DNA of 64,000 nucleotides, taken from assembly GCA_020086605.1 (NCBI GenBank), contig JACBWW010000018.1:10374206-10438205 (forward strand). The letters run 5' to 3'. This stretch comes from Lanius collurio (lineage: Eukaryota > Chordata > Aves > Passeriformes > Laniidae). The notes beneath the pieces are model-generated. The model was not told where the DNA came from and ran no database searches. It worked only from the letters and a program-made list of their open reading frames with translations. This document shows positions 59,901-64,000 of the stretch, piece by piece (the stretch's first letter is position 1; each line of letters begins with the position of its first letter). The position numbers and the translations under genes were made by a program.

Positions 59901-62007
59901 TTTAAAATAGGATACTGAGAAAACATAATGACCTCATGGCCTGACAAGTAGACTGTTATTCCTTGCCAAGATTTGTCTGTAGAAATCTTCATATTTACAA
60001 AATATTTAAGATGCTCATTCAATCTGGCCATGAATTCAGTTCCTGAAAATAGAAATCTAAGTTAAAAACAAAGCTTTTCACTAATTTGCATTTACATACC
60101 AGAAGTACTAAAAAAAAAAACCCCAACAGATAAAACTTCTGCCAGAGATGAAGGGGATGACTGGTTTCTTTCCTAAGACATTTCACTTTTTATAGTAATC
60201 CAAAAAATTTTTAGAATAAGACAGTATTCCAACCCTACTGAATGTTACTAAAACTTTTGTTACGAACTTACTTAAGGCTTTATTGAGTCCATCTTCTAGT
60301 TTTTAAAAAACATGCCTTAAGATAGGAAAATACTAACAAAATACAGATGCAAACCCATAAACACTTAAATTTAAATAGCTGACAAATTATCTTACCTGGT
60401 GTAATACAGTTGGAGTCGAATCTGGCTTCTGTAGGGAGAGTTTCTCCCTTTTCCAATGCCTTTTTTATTTTGTCCTCTGCCTCTTTTGCTGATCTAAAAC
60501 AAAACAGCATTGGAGAGAGAGAGAGTAAAGAATGAATCATCTCATTCAAATGTTAATATCCTAAGTACAGCTTTTTGACAAAATAAATATAGCTGATTTT
60601 TTAAAGCACTTCAAAAATAAAAAAAGGAAAGAATTTAACTCCTGAATGGAGTTTGAACTTATTTCTGCTACAACTAAGTTGTCTTAAAAATAGCACTTTC
60701 TTCATAGACATGATGACAGTCTGCCACTACTCAGATGCAGTTAGTATTTAGATTACTGAGGTGATCATACAACAGTTGATCACAATGAATGGCTATCAAT
60801 GTTGAAACAGTGGGAATATTTGTTATCTAAACATCTGAAAATGCTATCCCAGAACAAAAATTGTAACATAGTTAAACAAAGCAGTAGGTGTGGAATTCCA
60901 AGGGAGTCATGAGTGAACTAACAATTAATCATGCCCAGTAATAGAGGCCCTAACAAACATCATTCCAGACACTCTTGGCCAAGAATTTCCTAAACACTTC
61001 TGAATCAGAAGTAGAGAAACCACCAAAGTCTTAGGTTTTTGTCTGGCTGTCAATTCTCTACAAATTTCTATTTAGGACTCTTAATCTCTTTTTAATCTCA
61101 ACCTCCTTTATTCCTTAAAGAAAAAAATTACATCAAAAAATAAACCACACAAAAAAATCGAGTTGCTTGAAAATATTTTCTCTTGTTCCTTTCCCCTAGT
61201 TTGTATATGCTGAATTTCACTCATCATCTCTGTACTGTCTTGACCACTGCTTTCATTCCTTACAGTAATCTTAAAAAAGCTTCCAAGGCACCCAAAACAT
61301 TACTGTAATTCTTAATCTACTCATAGCTCTGTATCTGAGCTCACTTAGTAACCGGTATCAACAGGAAATCTGTTTCATTAGACACTTGATTTTCTTATAT
61401 GACTTCCATTGCAGCTACCAAAAAGGCATATTTAGAACTAGAATTCACAAATAGCAAGGACTCACAGGTTAGGAAGCATCTGGAAACATCTGCACAAGCT
61501 CCACTGCAGACTGATTTCACAGAAAATTTCATAAGAAAAAGCTCCCCTTGTCACCAAGTGCCACACACACTGAGAAAAATTTATGTAACAAGCAAACTTT
61601 CCTTTGGAATCATGATTTTAACATTTTGCACATAGTTACCCTCATTCAATTAAAGTTACTGCCAAAGGCACAACCACACATAATCTCTTACTTTTCATGG
61701 TATACATTTAAGTAAGTGGGGGTTTTTTTAAGTGTTTACTATCCTCAAGACAGAGTCAGAGCTGATCTTCTTACCTAAAACGTCTCCCACGCTGCTGATT
61801 CATTTTTGCTCTTGGAGCTACTCCATCAACTGCCATGAAGAAAACCTTTCTTGGTTTAATAATGCGAAACAGTACTTCCAGATAGTGAAAAATATTGGCA
61901 AAAATCTTATCTTCTGAGATTCTGAAGTGGACATCGTCATCATTTGGATGCGAACACTGATGTATAATGCCATTCATGTCCAGGTATAAGTTGTCGAATT
62001 CTGGAAT
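32683..62007 (-). CDS. XRN1: XRN1, 5'-3' exoribonuclease 1 (coding exons 2-43; exon 1 outside the window)
   Basis: Forty-two minus-strand exons join without a frameshift into 5238 nt, 1745 residues plus TAA. With the 25-residue exon 1 expected beyond the window the protein would be about 1770 residues (human about 1706). XRN1 is the processive Mg-dependent 5'-3' exonuclease that destroys decapped mRNA in the cytoplasm. The N-terminal nuclease block shows its acidic metal ligands in [45 protein letters not shown] and [12 protein letters not shown]. It is followed by the PAZ/Tudor, KOW-like, winged-helix and SH3-like domains (exons 15-31). A long low-complexity tail includes a [10 protein letters not shown]...[10 protein letters not shown] segment. 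Introns are canonical GT-AG; the shortest is 81 nt (34442-34522). Inferred extra features are two additional symmetric tail exons. The other large introns (57287-59348, 60494-61774, 41758-42428, 49000s) are AT-rich and unremarkable apart from the repeats listed. Confidence 0.97.
33174..33325 (-). CDS. XRN1: XRN1 coding exon 42
   Basis: Encodes [20 protein letters not shown] and [15 protein letters not shown], matching human ANIMPSSSHLFGSMPWG and HNQFIPLQ. Donor GTAAGA; phases 1 to 0. Confidence 0.95.
34318..34441 (-). CDS. XRN1: XRN1 coding exon 41
   Basis: Encodes [20 protein letters not shown] and [20 protein letters not shown]. Seven consecutive prolines come from a GGX-type repeat at about 34397-34417; human has FPLPSQVFANYPS at this place as I recall. 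Donor GTAGGT; phases 0 to 1. Confidence 0.93.
34523..34636 (-). CDS. XRN1: XRN1 coding exon 40
   Basis: Encodes [20 protein letters not shown] and [16 protein letters not shown]. The pattern resembles the end of a double-stranded-RNA-binding fold (an inference from pattern). Followed by an 81-nt intron. Donor GTGAGG; phases 0 to 0. Confidence 0.96.
34845..35020 (-). CDS. XRN1: XRN1 coding exon 39
   Basis: Encodes [20 protein letters not shown] and [20 protein letters not shown]. The [17 protein letters not shown] motif is strongly conserved. The acceptor has a long T run. Donor GTAAAA; phases 1 to 0. Confidence 0.96.
35100..35135 (+). repeat. A-rich (AAAG) low-complexity tract
   Basis: A13 followed by GAAA/GAAAAAAA blocks. 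On the transcript strand it is a pyrimidine tract in the short intron (279 nt) before XRN1 exon 39, which has a second A run at about 35032-35047 next to the acceptor. Confidence 0.85.
35300..35456 (-). CDS. XRN1: XRN1 coding exon 38
   Basis: Encodes [20 protein letters not shown] and QYKPIKKM, matching human [14 protein letters not shown]. Donor GTATGT; phases 0 to 1. Confidence 0.94.
35773..35898 (-). CDS. XRN1: XRN1 coding exon 37
   Basis: Encodes [20 protein letters not shown] and [11 protein letters not shown], matching human [14 protein letters not shown] and [11 protein letters not shown]. Weak donor GTCTGT; phases 0 to 0. Confidence 0.94.
36268..36378 (-). CDS. XRN1: XRN1 coding exon 36 (symmetric, not in the human protein as I recall it)
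   Basis: A 111-nt open exon, phase 0 at both ends, encoding [20 protein letters not shown] plus 17 residues. Acceptor aatttcag, donor GTAGGA. In human, MSNKQ leads almost directly into the ENFLASL block, so this exon looks additional. The upstream pyrimidine tract is weak, so it may be alternatively spliced. Confidence 0.75.
36768..36832 (-). CDS. XRN1: XRN1 coding exon 35
   Basis: Encodes [20 protein letters not shown] and Q, corresponding to the human FKEE...KMSNKQ block. Acceptor ttgtag, donor GTAATT; phases 1 to 0. Confidence 0.9.
37328..37442 (-). CDS. XRN1: XRN1 coding exon 34
   Basis: Encodes [20 protein letters not shown] and [18 protein letters not shown] (human GAVLPQE...GFNDNS.K.QQRK). 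Donor GTAAGT; phases 0 to 1. Confidence 0.94.
37652..37747 (-). CDS. XRN1: XRN1 coding exon 33
   Basis: Encodes [20 protein letters not shown] and [12 protein letters not shown], matching human DDDEFCNIWQSLQGSGK. Weak donor GTTTGT; phases 0 to 0. Confidence 0.94.
38449..38550 (-). CDS. XRN1: XRN1 coding exon 32 (symmetric, not in the human protein as I recall it)
   Basis: An open 102-nt exon, phase 0 on both sides, encoding [20 protein letters not shown] plus 14 more residues. It has a strong T-rich acceptor (ttttttttgtctcaatgatttag) and a strong donor GTGAGT. In human the flanking FVPTQ and DDDEFC blocks are nearly adjacent, so this is probably a cassette exon gained in birds or reptiles, or lost in human. 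Confidence 0.8.
39203..39428 (-). CDS. XRN1: XRN1 coding exon 31
   Basis: Encodes [20 protein letters not shown], then the beginning of the disordered tail, ending [13 protein letters not shown]. The middle ([17 protein letters not shown]) diverges from the human Ser-rich stretch. Donor GTAAGA; phases 2 to 0. Confidence 0.96.
40475..40544 (-). CDS. XRN1: XRN1 coding exon 30
   Basis: Encodes [20 protein letters not shown] and TI. The donor GTTTGT is weak, but the human reading continues into exon 31 with the same phase. Phases 1 to 2. Confidence 0.95.
41625..41757 (-). CDS. XRN1: XRN1 coding exon 29
   Basis: Encodes [20 protein letters not shown] and [18 protein letters not shown], the start of the SH3-like barrel. 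Acceptor tgtcag, donor GTAATA; phases 0 to 1. Confidence 0.97.
42429..42485 (-). CDS. XRN1: XRN1 coding exon 28 (NAGNAG acceptor)
   Basis: Encodes [19 protein letters not shown]. The acceptor reads tttagcag, so splicing after the first AG includes the Gln and splicing after the second (exon start 42482) drops it. Human has the Gln. Donor GTAAGT; phases 0 to 0. Confidence 0.95.
43208..43343 (-). CDS. XRN1: XRN1 coding exon 27
   Basis: Encodes [20 protein letters not shown] and [18 protein letters not shown]. Acceptor attcag, donor GTATGC; phases 2 to 0. Confidence 0.96.
44306..44395 (-). CDS. XRN1: XRN1 coding exon 26
   Basis: Encodes [20 protein letters not shown] and DIWPGEDEN. Donor GTAAGC; phases 2 to 2. 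Confidence 0.96.
44709..44855 (-). CDS. XRN1: XRN1 coding exon 25
   Basis: Encodes [20 protein letters not shown] and [14 protein letters not shown]. Acceptor ttccag, donor GTAAAT; phases 2 to 2. Confidence 0.97.
45704..45819 (-). CDS. XRN1: XRN1 coding exon 24
   Basis: Encodes [20 protein letters not shown] and [18 protein letters not shown], the winged-helix-like segment. Donor GTAAGT; phases 0 to 2. Confidence 0.97.
45983..46081 (-). CDS. XRN1: XRN1 coding exon 23
   Basis: Encodes [20 protein letters not shown] and [12 protein letters not shown]. Donor GTGAGT; phases 0 to 0. Confidence 0.96.
46553..46666 (-). CDS. XRN1: XRN1 coding exon 22
   Basis: Encodes [20 protein letters not shown] and [14 protein letters not shown], the start of the KOW-like domain. 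The donor GTTAGT is non-consensus at +3. Phases 0 to 0. Confidence 0.95.
46812..46974 (-). CDS. XRN1: XRN1 coding exon 21
   Basis: Encodes [20 protein letters not shown] and [16 protein letters not shown]. Acceptor attcag, donor GTAAAT; phases 2 to 0. Confidence 0.97.
48196..48327 (-). CDS. XRN1: XRN1 coding exon 20
   Basis: Encodes [20 protein letters not shown] and [16 protein letters not shown]. Donor GTAAGT; phases 2 to 2. Confidence 0.96.
48804..48907 (-). CDS. XRN1: XRN1 coding exon 19
   Basis: Encodes [20 protein letters not shown] and [14 protein letters not shown]. Donor GTAAGA; phases 0 to 2. Confidence 0.96.
49449..49490 (+). repeat. Degenerate ATCAT-type microsatellite
   Basis: Repeated atcatatc/atcat units interrupted by substitutions, in the XRN1 intron between exons 18 and 19. 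The adjoining sequence to about 49580 is unusually C/T-rich. Confidence 0.7.
50010..50108 (-). CDS. XRN1: XRN1 coding exon 18
   Basis: Encodes [20 protein letters not shown] and [13 protein letters not shown]. Donor GTAAGC; phases 0 to 0. Confidence 0.96.
50200..50320 (-). CDS. XRN1: XRN1 coding exon 17
   Basis: Encodes [20 protein letters not shown] and [16 protein letters not shown], the PAZ/Tudor-side segment. Donor GTAAAA; phases 2 to 0. Confidence 0.96.
51117..51286 (-). CDS. XRN1: XRN1 coding exon 16
   Basis: Encodes [20 protein letters not shown] and [17 protein letters not shown]. Acceptor atttag, donor GTAACG; phases 0 to 2. Confidence 0.96.
51628..51643 (+). repeat. Poly-T run (16 nt)
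   Basis: A mononucleotide run in the intron between XRN1 exons 15 and 16. It is not attached to a recognisable retroposon. Confidence 0.85.
51992..52111 (-). CDS. XRN1: XRN1 coding exon 15
   Basis: Encodes [20 protein letters not shown] and [16 protein letters not shown], closing the catalytic region. Donor GTAAGT; phases 0 to 0. Confidence 0.97.
52441..52597 (-). CDS. XRN1: XRN1 coding exon 14
   Basis: Encodes [20 protein letters not shown] and [20 protein letters not shown]. Acceptor ctgcag, donor GTAGGT; phases 2 to 0. Confidence 0.97.
52748..52837 (-). CDS. XRN1: XRN1 coding exon 13
   Basis: Encodes [20 protein letters not shown] and YYHGVQSWS of the conserved second nuclease region. 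Donor GTAAGA; phases 2 to 2. Confidence 0.96.
53120..53402 (-). mobile_element. CR1 LINE, truncated 3' end
   Basis: About 280 bp in reverse orientation. The blocks run in CR1 order: ggaccttacagatcatctag, tgccatggacagggacact, ttcaacctggctttgaacac, ctgggcaacctgctccagtg, caccctcacagtaaa, ttgtcctgtcactacacacc. The terminal ATTCTATG repeats are eroded (only 'aatcccaatacattt'). It lies in the intron after XRN1 exon 12, ending about 90 bp from that exon. Diverged, so an old insertion. Confidence 0.93.
53494..53599 (-). CDS. XRN1: XRN1 coding exon 12
   Basis: Encodes [20 protein letters not shown] and [14 protein letters not shown]. Strongly acidic, then conserved. Donor GTAAGT; phases 1 to 2. The intron after it holds a CR1 tail. 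Confidence 0.96.
54334..54397 (-). CDS. XRN1: XRN1 coding exon 11
   Basis: Encodes [20 protein letters not shown] and K, a weakly conserved acidic linker (human has QENSLCWTALDKNEGE). Donor GTAAGT; phases 0 to 1. Confidence 0.92.
55351..55485 (-). CDS. XRN1: XRN1 coding exon 10
   Basis: Encodes [20 protein letters not shown] and [18 protein letters not shown]. The lysine-rich end is the linker between the two nuclease subregions. Donor GTCAGT; phases 0 to 0. Confidence 0.95.
56171..56305 (-). mobile_element. tRNA-derived SINE, TguSINE1-like (tRNA-Ile head, CR1-like tail)
   Basis: Read on the minus strand, the 5' part resembles tRNA-Ile: gcttgttagagcaggctgg (A-box side), an anticodon-arm-like segment with taatgcc, and the B-box-like gggttcaatctc. 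It is followed by a CR1-type tail: agttggactctgtgatcctt, gtgggtccctcccagc, ggaatggttcatgatt. Such tRNA-Ile/CR1 chimeras were described as TguSINE1 in zebra finch. The copy lies in the intron between XRN1 exons 9 and 10 and has lost part of the A box. Confidence 0.8.
56624..56691 (-). CDS. XRN1: XRN1 coding exon 9
   Basis: Encodes [20 protein letters not shown] and SD, matching human YINESGHLNL. Donor GTAAGT; phases 1 to 0. Confidence 0.96.
56902..57070 (-). CDS. XRN1: XRN1 coding exon 8 (GNDF catalytic motif)
   Basis: Encodes [20 protein letters not shown] and [20 protein letters not shown]. The GNDF Asp completes the metal site. Acceptor ccccag, donor GTGAGA; phases 0 to 1. Confidence 0.97.
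57199..57286 (-). CDS. XRN1: XRN1 coding exon 7
   Basis: Encodes [20 protein letters not shown] and IDYEFSPVK. Acceptor tttacag, donor GTAAGT; phases 2 to 0. Confidence 0.96.
59349..59431 (-). CDS. XRN1: XRN1 coding exon 6
   Basis: Encodes [20 protein letters not shown] and FGGKKAQ of the nuclease domain. Donor GTAAAT; phases 0 to 2. Confidence 0.96.
59665..59775 (-). CDS. XRN1: XRN1 coding exon 5 (catalytic GEGEH and GLDAD)
   Basis: Encodes [20 protein letters not shown] and [13 protein letters not shown], with four of the conserved metal-binding acidic residues. It is preceded in the transcript by an approximately 70-nt T-rich tract. Donor GTATGT; phases 0 to 0. Confidence 0.97.
59781..59849 (+). 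repeat. A-rich (CAAA)n tract at XRN1 exon 5 acceptor
   Basis: About 70 bp of A with regularly spaced C. On the transcript strand it is a (GTTT)-like pyrimidine stretch reaching to within 6 nt of exon 5. Confidence 0.85.
59933..60042 (-). CDS. XRN1: XRN1 coding exon 4
   Basis: Encodes [20 protein letters not shown] and [14 protein letters not shown]. The donor GTCATT is unusually weak, but human homology runs exactly to it (SGHE followed by TPGEGEH in exon 5). Phases 1 to 0. Confidence 0.95.
60396..60493 (-). CDS. XRN1: XRN1 coding exon 3
   Basis: Encodes [20 protein letters not shown] and then [13 protein letters not shown], part of the nuclease core. Donor GTAAGA; phases 2 to 1. Confidence 0.97.
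61775..62007 (-). CDS. XRN1: XRN1 coding exon 2
   Basis: Opens [20 protein letters not shown] and contains [20 protein letters not shown]. It carries the first two catalytic acidic motifs and the basic 5'-phosphate pocket. Acceptor ttgtag, donor GTAAGA; phases 0 to 2. Confidence 0.97.
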
Positions 62008-64000
62008 CTACAAACTCCACAGTTAGTACCAACTTGGTGAATGCAACCACTGCCCAAGGCACAGCTGAGAGCACTGAACTCTGGGAACGAGCTGAGGTGG
62101 GAAGACCTCCCTGGAACCTCCAGCACACCAACAGGCAGAGAAAGAGTATCTGGACTGGGTACGGGTTTGCCTACACATGCAATCTGTCACTGTGATTTTT
62201 CTCAGTGTTACAAGTCAGCTGAACAGATTCCTATCCCATCCTGGCTGTTTCTGGAACCTCAGGACTTTTGTCCCTGTGCTCAGTGTATCTTCTACAACCA
62301 AAATCACTCTTTTTAGGAAGACTTTTTTTCATTTTTATAAGCCTGCACATTTAATCAATTCAACCTTTCACAGCTGCACTACAAACAACAAAAACTACAA
62401 ATCTGAGTATGCAATTACCAATAGTATTTCCAAGCAAAGCTAGCTTAAGCTTGAGTTCTCCAGCTGCTCAGCAGTTCCTACCCTGACCACTACATGCTGT
62501 CTCATCAGCTATGCTTGTGAGCACCTGAGTCTAGAGTGGCAATTAGCACCAAAAGCAGAGAGTTAGCAATCATAACATCAGCTTCTCACCCAGACTTTCC
62601 AAACAGACCTTTTCTTTCTCTGCTCTTCTATCAGCCTTATCTGCAGCAGTCACACTTTCTTTTGAAAGAAAAAAAAAAAACCCTTCCCAGATGTACACAA
62701 GCAACATATAAGGAACAAACACTGTTAAATATATGACACAAAGGGGCCAGTACTACCTCTGTGTTACCAAAATGCACCACAAGAGCAACTGGCATTAAAC
62801 AAATCTATTCCTTAACACACACACACACACACACACACCAGTATGGCTGTTCATAAAAATCCTCCATCACAACTGGAAAAAGGCATTGCCAACTTGTTAC
62901 AATTTTTTGCAGCACTGCTGCTGACACATCTTTACCTAAATTTGAAAGGCACATTGCTGGGCTTGTATTTATCCTCCAGATGCAAGAGAAATTCAACTGT
63001 TTTAGAAAGAGGAAATAGTGAAAAGAAGAAATTAGAGGCAGGATCGGGAATGATCCCCACTCAACTGCTGTAACTAGTGTTCTGCTGCACATCATGATCT
63101 TTAGTATGGTTAAAGTCAGTAACCAAACTGCTCTCATTGCTTTCAGATAAGAGAACAGTGCACAGGCAGCATTTTAAAGAGAGAAAAAAACTAAAGCTTT
63201 TATAAGGAAGCAAAATACGTAAAAAATGTTTTCTTCAAGAAGCACAGCTAAAATATGATTTAACAATAATGCTGTTTTACACAGATAGGACTTTTAATTT
63301 GGTTGTGGGTTTTTTGTTTTTCTCTTAGCATCTACTCTAGATGTCAGTATGTGTCAGTCTGTATAGTCAAGTGATCTGGAAGGGTTAAGTCGTGTTTACT
63401 GTTTATCTTAAGAGCTCTGTCTCTTTCAGAAGGCATTAAGGGTAGCACCCCCTGCTGCCACCCCCCTGGTTGAGCAGACATTGCTGCCTCTTCAGCTTGC
63501 CACAGTTCTTCAGCACAAGTTGAAAGAGGTGTGAACAGCCCAGGCTTCTGAGAAAACAGCAGGAAAGGCAGCATACACTGCTGCCACTTTGCTACAGATA
63601 GCATTAGACACTTCAGTGAAGCCCAACAAATCATAAGCAAAGACCTAAGCTTTGAAAACTGCTTTGAAACTAGCAAGAAAGGCCAAACATCCAGGCTGGG
63701 AATCACTTGAGCTGAGCATCTTAGTTACACTGACACAACAGCTATTTAATCTTTAAAAATCACAGGTGTTTAGGGAAAATGTATTAATATTCAAAAACAC
63801 TCTCAATTATAACCCATCTCAGAACATCCTTATTCAGTCCATGAAACCACATCTATGACACCAGTTGAGCATGATAATTAGAAAAGCTTGTATACAACAG
63901 GTACCAAATATGACATCTCTGAAAATATGACGTGTTTGTCCAACTGTTGCAAGTATCATTTACGGCTTTCGTTTTCCAGGCTTGAACATACTTCCCAGTT
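62008..64000 (-). other. XRN1: XRN1 intron 1 (3' part)
   Basis: AT-rich non-coding sequence upstream of exon 2. I searched the minus strand for the highly conserved N-terminus starting MGVPKFYRW and found none, so exon 1 and its promoter lie beyond 64000. Open frames here, including 63344-63706 on the minus strand, look random. Confidence 0.85.
62815..62838 (+). repeat. (AC)12 microsatellite
   Basis: Twelve uninterrupted AC units in XRN1 intron 1, probably length-polymorphic. Confidence 0.95.

Noticed and set aside
63344..63706. 120-codon minus-strand open frame in XRN1 intron 1, considered as XRN1 exon 1
   Set aside because: It lacks the conserved MGVPKFYRW start and has no suitable donor in phase 0; it looks random.
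1..64000. Endogenous retrovirus, CRISPR array, tRNA or rRNA genes
   Set aside because: No LTR pairs, retroviral coding motifs, regularly spaced repeats or intact tRNA cloverleaf were seen. The only tRNA-like sequence is the degraded SINE head at about 56250-56305.

Overview
This is a window of vertebrate nuclear DNA, almost certainly from a bird and probably a songbird (Passeriformes). The evidence is GT-AG introns throughout, two truncated CR1 LINE tails, and one short element with a tRNA-Ile-like head and a CR1-like tail, the architecture of TguSINE1 described from zebra finch. The rest is AT-rich DNA with low repeat content.

Two protein-coding genes fill most of the window. Both are on the minus strand, in the head-to-tail order GK5 - XRN1 that I recall from mammals (human 3q23). 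(1) GK5, a glycerol-kinase-like FGGY carbohydrate kinase, is complete: 16 coding exons from the start codon at 24639 down to the stop at 3609, 517 codons plus stop, with no frameshift or internal stop. Its first exon lies in a CpG island interrupted by an assembly gap (255 Ns, 24779-25033). (2) XRN1, the cytoplasmic 5'-3' exoribonuclease of mRNA decay, is present from its second coding exon (62007) down to the stop (32683). That is 42 exons and 5238 nt, again with every reading frame joining cleanly. The first coding exon (about 25 residues in human) is not found and must lie beyond position 64000.

Layout: 1-3608 is GK5 3' flank, with no gene recognised. 3609-24639 is GK5. 24640-28356 is the GK5 promoter side, the gap and intergenic DNA. 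About 28357-32682 is the probable XRN1 3' UTR. 32683-62007 is XRN1. 62008-64000 is the 3' part of XRN1 intron 1. The genes are neighbours but act separately: XRN1 degrades decapped RNA in the cytoplasm, and GK5 belongs to the family that phosphorylates glycerol or sugars.

I saw no sign of a new multi-gene system. The points most worth following are two symmetric extra exons in the disordered XRN1 tail, a three-residue deletion and motif changes in the GK5 kinase fold, a perfect 19-bp inverted repeat in a GK5 intron, and the tRNA-derived SINE. Exon numbers are mine; comparisons with human proteins are from memory. Residue numbers for XRN1 count only the part encoded in this window.
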